From assembly GCA_018902545.1 (NCBI GenBank), contig JAHIQM010000003.1, positions 34,108 through 98,107 of the forward strand: a stretch of 64,000 bases of DNA, read 5' to 3'. This document shows, in pieces, positions 1 through 8,639 of the stretch. This stretch comes from Pseudomonadota bacterium. GTDB lineage: Bacteria > Desulfobacterota > Desulfovibrionia > Desulfovibrionales > Desulfomicrobiaceae. The notes beneath the pieces are model-generated. The model ran no database searches. It was not told where the DNA came from and worked only from the letters and a program-made list of their open reading frames with translations. Position 1 is the first letter of the stretch, and each line of letters begins with the position of its first letter. The position numbers were made by a program, and so were the translations under genes.

Positions 1-466
1 TGAATCTTTCCGAAGCGCTGTTCATGTCCAGGACCACACCGTCCGCGTCGCAGGTCCAGATGCCGTCGCTGGAGGAGTCGAACATGGCCTGAAGCTGGCG
101 CAGCAACAGCTCCGTGGAGTTGAGATCACTGGCCGCCTTTTCCAGTTGCCAGCGCTGGTACAGGCAGGCCGTGGCTCCGATGACCCGGCCACCGGAAGTC
201 AAGGGGGCGAGGTCGCAGAAGAGGCGGAACCCGTGCTCCACAAGGCTGTGATTGTGCTCGGCATCCTTGCTTTCTAGGCATTGGGCCAGAAGCGGCGCCA
301 GGGCCGGAAAAAACTCGGCGCAGGGTCTGCCGGTCAGATTCCGGTCCAGCCCGAAGAGCTCGCGCGTGGTGCGGTTGACGTGCATGACGACCCCGTCAGG
401 GTTCACGGCCACAAGTCCGTGAGTCAGGGAGTCAACCAGATCAGCGAGGAATACAGGTGCGTGCAT
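1..466 (-). CDS. PAS-domain regulator, N-terminal part (cut by window edge)
   Basis: This minus-strand frame stays open from an ATG at 466 to the window edge (155 codons). It reads as a PAS sensor: an N-terminal PAS (residues about 1-95, beginning MHAPVFLADLVDSL), a short linker, then a second PAS starting near residue 128 (MFDSSSDGIWTCDADG). That second segment closely resembles the second PAS of the sigma-54 activator at 9183-10904, so this is probably also a PAS/AAA+ enhancer-binding protein, but the AAA+ and HTH parts are outside the window. The start at 466 is preferred over an in-frame ATG at 478 because TGAGGATC lies just upstream of it. It lies downstream of aor on the same strand, separated by a terminator. 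Confidence 0.75.
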   Translation of the reverse strand, partial: MHAPVFLADLVDSLTHGLVAVNPDGVVMHVNRTTRELFGLDRNLTGRPCAEFFPALAPLLAQCLESKDAEHNHSLVEHGFRLFCDLAPLTSGGRVIGATACLYQRWQLEKAASDLNSTELLLRQLQAMFDSSSDGIWTCDADGVVLDMNSASERF

Positions 467-505
467 GGTGATCCTCATTTGCTGTGAAGCGCGCAGGGTG
501 TCCCG

Positions 506-561
506 AAAAAAAGGAAAACCCCACGTGTCTGCCGGGCCTTGGCTGACGCGTGGGGTTTTCC
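506..561 (-). terminator. Rho-independent terminator after aor
   Basis: A perfect 13-bp inverted repeat (513-525 with 549-561, GGAAAACCCCACG) is followed on the minus strand by a run of seven T (506-512). It lies 19 bp past the aor stop codon and would end the gabT-liv-aor transcript. Confidence 0.85.
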
Positions 562-579
562 AGGCAAAGGGACATGGGC

Positions 580-2343
580 TTAGCTCGGCACGCCGGATTC
601 GTTCCAGCCGCGCAAGGCGTAATAGTCGGCCAGCATGTAGGCCATTTCTTCGGATGAGAGGCTGTGGCCGCTGGGCAGAGCCTCTTCCAGCAGGCGCCTT
701 GGCAGGTGGTCCTCGCCTGGCGTCTGGCCCTCCCGGATGTTGAATTCACGCACGAGGTCGCGGATGCGGCCTGCCGCGTCTCGAAGTTCGTCAACGGAGC
801 AGCCCGCGCCGATCATCTCGGTCATGCCCTGGCTTAAGGTCTGCCAGTCGTACATGTCGCGGTAGAAGCGGCAGAGCACCAGCGTGTCGAAAATGGTCAG
901 ACGGTCCTCGAAATCGATGAGCATGGCGGCCTTGCCTTCCACGATGTCGGCCGGGATCATTTTCGCCAGCTCGGGCTTGTAGAAGGTGGTGCGCAGGTGG
1001 CAGGCCCCACGGTCGGAGATGGCGTAGGTCAGCCCCATACCCTTCAAGACGCGCGGGTCGTATCCGGCCGGTTCCATGCCCTTGACGTGCACGGCCAGGT
1101 CTTCCAGACCCCAGGCCTTGGCGGCAGGCACGATGCCGTCGGCCAGGACCGCGCCGATGCCTTCGCGTCGGGCGATCTGTTCGATGAGCCGGGCGACGGC
1201 GCGGGCGTTGCCGTAGTCGATGTCGAGGTCGATTTTGCCTCTTTTTGCGGCCTCGATGGCGAAGGCGCAGAGGTTTCCGGCCGTGATGGTGTCCATCCCC
1301 AGGCGGTCGCAGAGGTCGTTCAGGTAGGCGATCTCGTCCATCTCCTCGATCATGCACAGTCCGCCGAAGGAGTAGATGGTTTCGTATTCCGGGCCTTCGA
1401 GTTTGAGGCCCTTGTGGCGACCTTTGGCGAGGGTGGTCATGCGTCCGCAGGCCATGAAGCATTTGGCGCAGGCGTGGGGGGTGACGTCGTGCTCGCGGTG
1501 ATAGGTTTCGCCGCTGATCTTCTCCCAGTGGTCGCAGGTCCCCTGGGTCCAGTATTTTGCCGGGAATGCCCCGGCGGTGTTCATGATGGCCACCATCATG
1601 GTCGTTCCGTAGGCCTTGTAGGCTTTCACGCCAGCGCCTTCACGGTTCTTGAGCATGAAATTCTTTGCGAACTCGGCCACGCCGTCAGGGTTGGCGGGCT
1701 CGCGTTTGCGGTCGCCCTGAAAGACTACGGCCTTGACCATCTTGGCGGCCATGACTGTGCCTGCGCCCGAGCGGCCGGCGCAGCGCCAGTAGTCGTTGCT
1801 GATGATACCGAAGCGCACGCCCTGTTCGGCGGCGGGACCGATGACGGCCGCGCCTTTCTTGGCGTGAGGCAGCTCCGGCATGACGAAACGCTCAAGGGCC
1901 AGATCCTCGGTCTCGAAGCTGTCCTTGCCCCACAGCTCGCCCGCGTCGTGGAAGACGCAGCCATCCGGGTGCACGGTCAGGGCCGTGGGTTTGTCCGCCG
2001 CGCCGCGCAGGACGATGGCGTCAAATCCGGCCGCGTCCATGGCCTCGGGAGCCTTGCCGCCGGAGTAGGACTCGCAGTAGCGCCCCGTCAGGGGCGACTT
2101 GGTGAACACCCCGTAGCGGCTCCCTCCCCACATGCGGGTTCCGCAGAAGGGGCCCGTGGCGAAGATGAGATGATTCTCAGGAGCCATGGGGTCCACCCCG
2201 GCCGGGTTCAGGTCCATGAGCAGCTTCGTGGCCAGGCCCTTGCCGCCCATCCACGCCGTCAGCAGATCGTCGGGCAGCGTCACGATGGTGAAGGACCGGC
2301 TGGTCAGATCAACCAGCAGCATGCGATTATAAAAACCTTTCAC
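580..2343 (-). CDS. aor: Aldehyde:ferredoxin oxidoreductase (tungsten AOR family)
   Basis: A 587-residue full-length AOR-family protein. It oxidises aldehydes to carboxylates using a tungstopterin site and a [4Fe-4S] cluster and passes electrons to ferredoxin in the cytoplasm. The N-terminal pterin-binding domain is clear (MGGKGLATKLL near 32-42, GGSRYGVFTKSPLTGRYCES near 73-92). The cluster ligands are visible as CAKCFMAC (C292, C295, C299) plus a distant fourth cysteine at C491, the spacing expected of AORs. It is the last gene of the gabT-livKHMGF run, 143 bp after livF with a repeat element between. An aldehyde oxidase beside an aminotransferase suggests it removes the semialdehyde or aldehyde made during amino-acid breakdown; that link is inferred. 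Confidence 0.93.
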   Translation of the reverse strand: MKGFYNRMLLVDLTSRSFTIVTLPDDLLTAWMGGKGLATKLLMDLNPAGVDPMAPENHLIFATGPFCGTRMWGGSRYGVFTKSPLTGRYCESYSGGKAPEAMDAAGFDAIVLRGAADKPTALTVHPDGCVFHDAGELWGKDSFETEDLALERFVMPELPHAKKGAAVIGPAAEQGVRFGIISNDYWRCAGRSGAGTVMAAKMVKAVVFQGDRKREPANPDGVAEFAKNFMLKNREGAGVKAYKAYGTTMMVAIMNTAGAFPAKYWTQGTCDHWEKISGETYHREHDVTPHACAKCFMACGRMTTLAKGRHKGLKLEGPEYETIYSFGGLCMIEEMDEIAYLNDLCDRLGMDTITAGNLCAFAIEAAKRGKIDLDIDYGNARAVARLIEQIARREGIGAVLADGIVPAAKAWGLEDLAVHVKGMEPAGYDPRVLKGMGLTYAISDRGACHLRTTFYKPELAKMIPADIVEGKAAMLIDFEDRLTIFDTLVLCRFYRDMYDWQTLSQGMTEMIGAGCSVDELRDAAGRIRDLVREFNIREGQTPGEDHLPRRLLEEALPSGHSLSSEEMAYMLADYYALRGWNESGVPS

Positions 2344-2377
2344 GTTCTCTCCTTACGGGTCGCGTTATGATTTGACC

Positions 2378-2459
2378 GTAGGGGCGAAAAATTGGGGGCG
2401 AAAAATTTTTCGCCCCTACACGACGGACGTATTCATCCCTACACGACGAACGTATTCAC
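2378..2459. repeat. Palindromic GGGCGAAAAATTTTTCGCCC element with short direct repeat
   Basis: Between livF and aor lies the palindrome GGGCGAAAAATTTTTCGCCC flanked by G/CCTAC (about 2395-2419), preceded by a partial copy of its left half (2378-2393) and followed by two near-identical copies of a 23-bp unit (2414-2436 and 2437-2459, one mismatch pair). The same palindrome occurs at about 52822, 53069, 53313 and 62346, so it belongs to a dispersed repeat family. Confidence 0.8.
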
Positions 2460-2486
2460 CCCTGCCCGCCGGAGGCATCCTAATCC

Positions 2487-3197
2487 CTAGATACCCAAAT
2501 ATGCCGTCTTTATGTGCGGGTTGTCCATGAGCTCCTTGGCGTCGCCTTCCATGGCCACCCGGCCGTGTTCGAGCACGTAGCCGCGGTCGGACAGGCTCAA
2601 GGAATGGCGTACGTCCTGTTCGACAAGCAGCACGGTCGTGCCCAGGTCGGCGATCATGCGCACTGTGCGGAATATCTCCTGAATGAGCAGCGGGGCAAGC
2701 CCCAGGGAGGGTTCGTCGAGCATGAGCAGCTTCGGCATGGCCATGAGTCCCCGGCCGATGGCGACCATCTGCTGCTCGCCGCCGGACAGGGTCATGGCCA
2801 GCTGCGCCGCGCGTTCCTGCAGGCGCGGGAACATCTCATAGACCTTGGCCAGGTTCTGAGGAACGTGCGGGTAGGCCCGCTTGTTGTGTCCGCCCACGAT
2901 CAGGTTGTCGGCTACGCTCATGAGCGAAAACAGGCGGCGTCCTTCGGGGACATGGATCAATCCGGCCTCGACAATTTCTTCGGGCAGGCGCGTGTGCATG
3001 GGCTGGCCATCGAAGAGAATCTCGCCTCCGGCGGGCTTCAGCAGTCCGGATATGGTGCGCAGCAGGGTGGACTTGCCCGCGCCGTTGCCGCCGATGATGG
3101 ACACGACCTCTCCCTCGTTCACTGTCAGCGAGAGGTCGTAGACCACCTGTACGTCGCCGTAAAAGACGTCAATTCCGCGAATATCAAGAAGCGACAT
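2487..3197 (-). CDS. livF: Branched-chain amino acid ABC transporter, ATP-binding protein LivF
   Basis: An ATPase of about 236 residues of the LivF type, one of the two cytoplasmic motors of a high-affinity branched-chain or related amino-acid importer. Visible motifs are Walker A GGNGAGKST (near 37-45), the signature LSGGEQQM, Walker B LLMLDEPSLGLAP and the switch-His region LLVEQDV. The ATG at 3197 is chosen because a GGGGG stretch sits about 6 bases before it; the ATG two codons upstream (3203) has that stretch directly abutting it. The gene overlaps the end of livG, so the two are translationally coupled. Confidence 0.93.
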   Translation of the reverse strand: MSLLDIRGIDVFYGDVQVVYDLSLTVNEGEVVSIIGGNGAGKSTLLRTISGLLKPAGGEILFDGQPMHTRLPEEIVEAGLIHVPEGRRLFSLMSVADNLIVGGHNKRAYPHVPQNLAKVYEMFPRLQERAAQLAMTLSGGEQQMVAIGRGLMAMPKLLMLDEPSLGLAPLLIQEIFRTVRMIADLGTTVLLVEQDVRHSLSLSDRGYVLEHGRVAMEGDAKELMDNPHIKTAYLGI

Positions 3198-3909
3198 ATT
3201 CATCCCCCAGGTAAGCCTTGATCACGTTTTCGTCCTTGGCCACGGCCTCGGGCTTGCCTTCGCTTATCTTGCGTCCGAACTGGATGACCACCAGTTCGTC
3301 GGAGAGGGCCATGATGGCGCGCATGATGTGTTCGATGACGAAGATGGTCACGCCCGAGTCGCGCACGGTACGGAAGACATCGATCATTTCGTCCACTTCC
3401 GTGGGGCGAAGGCCCGCCATGACCTCGTCGAGGAGCAGGAGCTTGGGTTTGGTGGCCATGGCGCGTGCGATTTCGAGGCGCTTGCGGTCGGCGATGGTCA
3501 GGGCGCCGGACTTGAAGTCCTTCTTGTGATCCAGATGCAGGGATTTGAGGATATCAAGGGCGATGGCTTCGGCCTCGTCGGTCTTGTCCGTGCGGGCGAA
3601 GGCCCCGACCATGACGTTGTAGAGCACGGTCTTGGAGGCGAAGGGTTTGACGATCTGGAAGGTCCGGGCCAGGCCTGCGCGGCACAGGTCCCAGGGTTTG
3701 GCGCCGGTGATGTTTGCGCCGTCGAACCAGATCTCGCCGCTGGTGGGCCTGTAGACTCCGGCCACGCAGTTGAAGGCCGTGGACTTGCCCGCGCCGTTGG
3801 GGCCGATGAGGCCCAGGATCTGGCCCTCGTCAATGCTCAGGCTGAGGGAATCGATGGCGCGCAGGCCGCCGAAGTCCATGCTGATGTTGCGAAGCTCCAA
3901 GAGGCTCAC
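3184..3909 (-). CDS. livG: Branched-chain amino acid ABC transporter, ATP-binding protein LivG
   Basis: A 241-residue LivG-type ATPase paired with LivF. Walker A is GPNGAGKST and Walker B is LLLLDEVMAGL. The position of the ABC signature reads ALTIADRKRLEIARAMA, lacking the usual SGG/YGQ core, so the site that closes on ATP in the dimer is non-canonical (seen). LivF retains a full LSGGE, so an asymmetric ATPase pair is a reasonable inference. The start is GTG, overlapping the livM TGA by four bases (GTGA at 3906-3909). Confidence 0.92.
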   Translation of the reverse strand: MSLLELRNISMDFGGLRAIDSLSLSIDEGQILGLIGPNGAGKSTAFNCVAGVYRPTSGEIWFDGANITGAKPWDLCRAGLARTFQIVKPFASKTVLYNVMVGAFARTDKTDEAEAIALDILKSLHLDHKKDFKSGALTIADRKRLEIARAMATKPKLLLLDEVMAGLRPTEVDEMIDVFRTVRDSGVTIFVIEHIMRAIMALSDELVVIQFGRKISEGKPEAVAKDENVIKAYLGDEYVAS

Positions 3910-4925
3910 TTTGCACCTCCGGTTTTGGTGCTGCAGATGCGGTCTTGCAGGCGGTTGAAGAGGCGCGTGAGCGGCTCGCTCAGGCCCCGCGGCTGGTAGA
4001 GCATGACCACGATGAGGATGACGCCAAGCAGGATGAGATGCATGCCGGGCAGGGTGGCGCTCAGGTAGATGCGGCTGAATTCAGTGACCGGTCGCAGCAT
4101 GAGCGCGCCGATGATCGGTCCGGCCAGGGAGCCGCGTCCGCCGATGAGGGCGATGAACGCAAGTTCGAACGAGAGGTCCAGGGTCAGGACGCTCTTGGGG
4201 TAGATGAAGAGGGTCATCTGCGCCAGGAACGTCCCGGCCAGGGCGGTCAGGAAGGCGCTTAAAACCATGGCCGTGACTTTGCATTTGGCCACGTTCACGC
4301 CCAGGGCCTCGGCCGCCTCAGGCTCTTCGCCGCCCGCGCTCAAACTGTACCCGAGTTTTGAGCGGGACAGACGCCAGGTCAGGTAGACCACGCCCATGAG
4401 CATGAAGAGGATGATGTAGTAATACGGTTCCTTGGTGGCGAACTGGAAGGCCAGCAGGCTGCCTTCTCCGGCCGGCAGGGGCGGGATGTTCAGGCCGCGC
4501 GGGCCGTTCAGCTTGAAGGGACCGAGCTGGTCCACGTTCTCGACGATGACCCGCACGCCTTCGACGAAGGCCATGGTCGCCAGTGCAAAATAGGCTCCGC
4601 GCATCTTCAGCGTCGGCTTGCCGATGAGGTAGGCGACGAACCCGGCCAGGCATCCGCCGACGAGCATGCCAATCCAGGGACTGATGCCCCATTGCAGCCA
4701 GAGCACGGTGGAGGTGTAGGCCCCGATGCCGACAAAAACCGAGTGTCCAAGCGGCAGCACGCCCGCGAATCCGCCGACCAGGTTCCAGGTCGTGGTCATG
4801 TAGGCGTAGAGATAGAGCATGATCAGGATGTGCAGGTAGGTCGGGCTGCGCAGAATGAGCGGCAGCGCCAGGGCCGTGAGGACCAGGAGGGCGAGTCCGG
4901 TTTTCTTGAACGATTGGGGAGTCAT
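3906..4925 (-). CDS. livM: Branched-chain amino acid ABC transporter permease LivM
   Basis: A polytopic inner-membrane permease of about 339 residues in the LivM family. Around ten hydrophobic segments and the conserved EAA-like region (GEEPEAAEALGVNVAKCK) are visible. The ATG at 4925 (MTPQSFKKTG) is preferred because AAGGA lies about 8 bases before it and it falls 10 bases after the livH stop. A longer in-frame reading would start inside livH with a Ser/Cys-rich stretch atypical of the family. It should form the channel together with LivH and be powered by LivF and LivG. Confidence 0.92.
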   Translation of the reverse strand: MTPQSFKKTGLALLVLTALALPLILRSPTYLHILIMLYLYAYMTTTWNLVGGFAGVLPLGHSVFVGIGAYTSTVLWLQWGISPWIGMLVGGCLAGFVAYLIGKPTLKMRGAYFALATMAFVEGVRVIVENVDQLGPFKLNGPRGLNIPPLPAGEGSLLAFQFATKEPYYYIILFMLMGVVYLTWRLSRSKLGYSLSAGGEEPEAAEALGVNVAKCKVTAMVLSAFLTALAGTFLAQMTLFIYPKSVLTLDLSFELAFIALIGGRGSLAGPIIGALMLRPVTEFSRIYLSATLPGMHLILLGVILIVVMLYQPRGLSEPLTRLFNRLQDRICSTKTGGAK

Positions 4926-4935
4926 GAAAATATCC

Positions 4936-5829
4936 TTACCAGTCGTATTTCTGGCCGAAGAGGCCCGATGGCTTGAAGAAGAGCACCAGCAGGAAGAGGC
5001 CGTAGACAATGGCTTCTGTCCAGGTGGAGGTCATGAAATTGGGGCCGATGGATTCGATCAGTCCGATGATCACCCCGCCGAGCAGGGCGCCGGGAATGCT
5101 GCCGAGGCCGCCCAGGACCACGATGACAAAGGACTTCACGTCAAAGGGCACGCCTACGGTAGGGTAGACGTTGTAGACCGGGACCAGGACCACGGCCGCG
5201 ATGCCGGCGATGGCCGTGCCGATGCCAAAGGCCACGTTGAAGATCTTCCACTGGCTGATGCCCATGAGGCTGGCCGCGTCGCGGTCCAGGCTGGTGGCCC
5301 GGATGGCCCGTCCCATGCGCGTTTTTAGCAGGAACCAGTACAGTCCTGCGGCGGTGAGCACGGTGATGATGAAGCCGAACAGCTTGGGCGTGGAGATGAG
5401 AATCTCGCCGATCTCGATCATTTCACCCTTGAGCGGATTGGGGCTCAGCGCCCGGTAGTCGGGGCCGAAGAGGAGCAGGGCGAGGTTGTCGAGCACGTAC
5501 CACACGCCTGTGGTCACGATGATGACCGTGATGGGTTCGCGCACGTCCCGCTCGGCCACGAAGATGGGCCGGATCAGCCATTGCTGCATCTGGTAGCCGA
5601 AGAAATACATGATGGGCGCAACCAGGAAGAGCGCCAGGTACGGATGCAGGCCGGTGTAGGCCACGATCCAGTAGGCCACATACATGCCGACCATCAGAAA
5701 TGAGCCGTGGGCGAAGTTGATGATCTTGAGCACGCCGAAGACCAGGGTCAGGCCCAGGGCCACAAGCCCGTAGATGGAGCCCATGAGGATGCCGTTTATG
5801 ACATCTTGGAGAAGAAAAATAAGATCCAT
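4936..5829 (-). CDS. livH: Branched-chain amino acid ABC transporter permease LivH
   Basis: A 297-residue permease of the LivH family. The N-terminal segment ILMGSIYGLVALGLTLVFGV and the following IINFAHGSF motif are characteristic. The cytoplasmic coupling loop (RDAASLMGISQWKIF) and C-terminal GGLGSIPGALLGG are also typical. Membrane segments span almost the whole length. It is the first permease gene after livK, separated by 70 bp containing a strong hairpin. Confidence 0.93.
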   Translation of the reverse strand: MDLIFLLQDVINGILMGSIYGLVALGLTLVFGVLKIINFAHGSFLMVGMYVAYWIVAYTGLHPYLALFLVAPIMYFFGYQMQQWLIRPIFVAERDVREPITVIIVTTGVWYVLDNLALLLFGPDYRALSPNPLKGEMIEIGEILISTPKLFGFIITVLTAAGLYWFLLKTRMGRAIRATSLDRDAASLMGISQWKIFNVAFGIGTAIAGIAAVVLVPVYNVYPTVGVPFDVKSFVIVVLGGLGSIPGALLGGVIIGLIESIGPNFMTSTWTEAIVYGLFLLVLFFKPSGLFGQKYDW

Positions 5830-5852
5830 GTCCTGATCCTGTTATGGTTGTT

Positions 5853-5876
5853 CCGGCCGGGGGGAGCCCCGGCCGG
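5853..5876 (-). other. Intercistronic hairpin between livK and livH
   Basis: A perfect 10-bp inverted repeat (CCGGCCGGGG, 4-base loop GGAG, CCCCGGCCGG) lies between livK and livH. No T-run follows on the minus strand, so it is more likely an mRNA-stabilising or attenuating stem-loop, which would favour excess binding protein over the permeases, than a full terminator. Confidence 0.6.
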
Positions 5877-5899
5877 AGGGTCAGGTTATCGAGGCAGGG

Positions 5900-7135
5900 C
5901 TATTTCTGCGGCATGGGGAAAACAGGGGTGTAGTCTGCCCGACGAGAAGTCTTGGGCCACACGGTGATGCGCTCCAGTCCCTGGCCCAGGTCGTTGATCT
6001 GCACGATGGCCAGGGCGGCGTTCTCGTTCTGCCCAGTGGCGTCGAACTTGATGGAGTCGTAGGCCACGATGGCAGCGGGACCGGTCTTGAGATCGGTGGT
6101 GGCCAGGGCGTCGCGGATCTTGGCCGGTTCCAGGGAGCCTGCGCGTTCCAGGGCATCGGCGATGACGTACATGGCCACATAGGCGTCCACGGCCTCACCG
6201 GTCAGGTTGGAGCCGTATTTGGCCTTGTACTTGTCGTTGGTTTCCTTGGCGCCAGGCTTGTTCACGTCTGTTTCCCATTCGACGATGTCGAACATGAACT
6301 TGGAGTTGTCACTGGTGCCGCTGATAAAGGTCGGGTCGGCGTGACCGCCGCCGGAACCGAGGATCACCTTGGGGCTGACCTTGTAGTCGGCCAGGGTGTT
6401 GGTGATGAGCACCGCGTCGGCCGCGTTGGAGGTCAGCAGCAGGACGTCGGGCTTGGCGCGACGGATCTTGGTAACCACGGGGGTCAGGTCCGTGGCTGCG
6501 GACGGATAGGGTTCGTCGAGGACGATTTCGTAGCCGGCCTCCTCGGCCAACGTCTTCCACTGGGCAGCGAAGCCGGTGCCCCAGTCGCCGTTCTCGTAAA
6601 CGAAGGCCACGGTTTTGAGTTCCGTGCCGAATTCATCCTTCATGTCTTTTAAGAACGTGAACTGGTCGCGGGTCCACCAGGAGTCCTTGGCGGCGATGCG
6701 GAAGACGTATTTGAAGCCGCGTTCGGTGATGGTGTCGCGTACGGAGACGGGCACCACGAAGGGCACGCCGTAGCGTTCGGCCACGGCCGTGGCCGGGTAG
6801 GTCACGCCGGAGTTCCAGCAGCCGGTCACGATATTGACCTTGTCGGTGTTGATGAGGCGCTCGGTCTCGGTCACGCCGACGTTGGGGTCGGACTTGGAGT
6901 CGGCATAAATCAGTTCCAGTTTGGCACCGCCCAGTGACTTGATGCCGCCGGCGGCGTTGATCTCTTCGACAGCCATTTCACGGGCGTTCTTGCCCTGCTG
7001 GCCGACGGAGGCCGAGGGGCCGGACAGGGGTTCGACGTTGCCGATCTTGACCACGGTCTCGGCCATCGCGGACATGGACATGCCGACCAGGGCCAGCAGG
7101 GTCAGCGCGGCTGTTGCAAGGCTTTTCTTCGTCAT
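5900..7135 (-). CDS. livK: Branched-chain amino acid ABC transporter substrate-binding protein
   Basis: A periplasmic binding protein of about 411 residues in the type I fold (Peripla_BP_6) family. A signal peptide ends at AMA-ET (residue 25/26) after a hydrophobic core. The mature start VVKIGNVEPLSGPSA and the later VNIVTGCWNSGVTYPATAVAERYGVP fit the family. The ATG at 7135 follows GAGGAAA at good distance; the frame runs 28 codons further upstream with no signal-like sequence. The ligand cannot be read from sequence: the neighbouring GABA-type aminotransferase suggests an amino acid such as GABA, beta-alanine or a branched-chain amino acid. Confidence 0.92.
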   Translation of the reverse strand: MTKKSLATAALTLLALVGMSMSAMAETVVKIGNVEPLSGPSASVGQQGKNAREMAVEEINAAGGIKSLGGAKLELIYADSKSDPNVGVTETERLINTDKVNIVTGCWNSGVTYPATAVAERYGVPFVVPVSVRDTITERGFKYVFRIAAKDSWWTRDQFTFLKDMKDEFGTELKTVAFVYENGDWGTGFAAQWKTLAEEAGYEIVLDEPYPSAATDLTPVVTKIRRAKPDVLLLTSNAADAVLITNTLADYKVSPKVILGSGGGHADPTFISGTSDNSKFMFDIVEWETDVNKPGAKETNDKYKAKYGSNLTGEAVDAYVAMYVIADALERAGSLEPAKIRDALATTDLKTGPAAIVAYDSIKFDATGQNENAALAIVQINDLGQGLERITVWPKTSRRADYTPVFPMPQK

Positions 7136-7290
7136 GGGGTTTCCTCGTTTGGCCCAAAGGGCCGGATGTTGATGTGGGGCGCACATGCGCCGAACTCTTC
7201 CCGTATCGAATTTCCGCACGTCACCCTGAAGTCTCTCGCCTGCGTGCGGTTCAAGAAATAATTTCCGCCTTAAAGTTGAGGCGGGATTTG

Positions 7291-8589
7291 TTATTTGGCG
7301 GACACAAAAGCCAGGGCTTCTTCCATGATTTCAAGGCCCTTCTCCAGTTCCGCATCGGACGTGACCAGCGGCATCAGCGTGCGGATGACGTTGCCGAAAT
7401 TGCCGCAAGCTAAAAGCAGCAGGCCGTTGTCGCGGCAGCGGGCAACCATTGCCTGGGTCTTGTCGGGAGCCGGTTCCTTGGTCGTGCGGTCATGGACCAG
7501 TTCCAGGGCCAGCATGGCGCCAAGGCCGCGCACATCGCCGATGAGGGGATAGCGCTCCTGCCAGGTGTCGAAGGCGCTGCGGGCTTTGGCGGCAAGGGCC
7601 TGGCCTTTGGCGAGGACGTGGGTTTCAAGTTCGTCGATGGCCGCCAGGGACGCGGCGCAGCAGACCGGGTTGCCGCCATAGGTGCCACCCAGACCGCCGA
7701 TCTGCGGGGCATCCAGAAGGTCGGCCCGGCCAACGATCCCGGAGATGGGCATGCCGCCGCCCATGCTTTTTGCAACCACGGTGATGTCCGGGACTACGCC
7801 CCAGTGTTCCATGGCCAGCATGGTGCCTGTGCGTCCGAAGCCGGTCTGGACCTCGTCGGCAATGAAGAGGATGCCGTTTTCCTCGCAGAGGGCTTTAAGT
7901 TTGGGGAGGTATTCCTTGGGTGGAACAATGAATCCGCCCTCGCCGGTTATGGGCTCGATGATGACGGCGGCCAGATGCTCGGCTGCGGCGTTGCCGATGA
8001 AGCTCTTCTTGATCACGTCCACGCATTTGATGCCGCAGGACGGGTACTCGCAACCCACGGGACAGCGGTAGCAATAGGGGTAGGGCTGACGATAGATTTC
8101 GGGGGCATAGGGGCCAAACCCCAATTTGTAAGGCTTGACCTTGCTGGTCAGGGACAGGGCCAGAAGTGTCCGGCCGTGGAAGGCTCCGTCAAAGGCCATG
8201 ATGCCCTGACGGCCCGTGGCGTGGCGGGCGACCTTGATCGCGTTCTCCACTGCCTCTGCGCCGCTGTTGAACAGCGCGGCCATTTTCTCGAAATCGCCGG
8301 GAGCAAGTTCAATGAGCTTTTCGGCCAGGGCCACATAGCCCTCGTACATGACGATATGGAAGCAGCTGTGCACGAGGTTCCCGGCCTGCGCCTTGATGGC
8401 CTCGACCACTTTGGAATTGCAGTGCCCGACGTTCATGACGCCGATACCGCCGACAAAATCGATGTACACGCGGTCTTCCACATCGGTGATCGTGGCACCG
8501 GAGGCGCTCTTGGCAAAGATGGGGGCGGTGTTGAACACGCCGCGCGGGACGGCTTTCTTCCTGCGCTCGAACAATGAGGTATTGGTCAT
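7291..8589 (-). CDS. gabT: 4-aminobutyrate aminotransferase-type class III transaminase
   Basis: A 432-residue PLP-dependent class III aminotransferase, first gene of the operon. The PLP lysine is K274 in VVAKSMGGGMP and the pyridine-N aspartate is D245 in ADEVQTGFGRTG. Between about 173 and 189 there is a cysteine cluster (C173, C176, C180, C185, C189), known in some GABA-transaminase-like proteins of anaerobes but absent from the E. coli enzyme; it could hold zinc or be structural. Amino groups probably go to 2-oxoglutarate, leaving an aldehyde for AOR. AGGAAG precedes the ATG, and a -24/-12 promoter lies 35-50 bp upstream. Confidence 0.88.
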   Translation of the reverse strand: MTNTSLFERRKKAVPRGVFNTAPIFAKSASGATITDVEDRVYIDFVGGIGVMNVGHCNSKVVEAIKAQAGNLVHSCFHIVMYEGYVALAEKLIELAPGDFEKMAALFNSGAEAVENAIKVARHATGRQGIMAFDGAFHGRTLLALSLTSKVKPYKLGFGPYAPEIYRQPYPYCYRCPVGCEYPSCGIKCVDVIKKSFIGNAAAEHLAAVIIEPITGEGGFIVPPKEYLPKLKALCEENGILFIADEVQTGFGRTGTMLAMEHWGVVPDITVVAKSMGGGMPISGIVGRADLLDAPQIGGLGGTYGGNPVCCAASLAAIDELETHVLAKGQALAAKARSAFDTWQERYPLIGDVRGLGAMLALELVHDRTTKEPAPDKTQAMVARCRDNGLLLLACGNFGNVIRTLMPLVTSDAELEKGLEIMEEALAFVSAK

Positions 8590-8623
8590 GGTCCACTTCC
8601 TGTTGGAGATTTTCAGCTCTTAA

Positions 8624-8639
8624 AGCAATCAATGGACCA
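8624..8639 (-). promoter_or_regulatory. Probable sigma-54 (-24/-12) promoter of the gabT-liv-aor operon
   Basis: On the minus strand this reads TGGTCCA-TTGA-TTGCT. The -24 GG and -12 GC are exactly spaced, and the -12 TTGCT is consensus; the -24 box (consensus TGGCACG) is only partly matched. Transcription would begin near 8612, giving a leader of about 23 nt with a good ribosome site. The sigma-54 activator gene just upstream supports the call. Confidence 0.6.

Noticed and set aside
997..2370. A 457-codon plus-strand frame over aor
   Set aside because: It is the antisense of a clear AOR with intact cluster cysteines and shows no protein family features.
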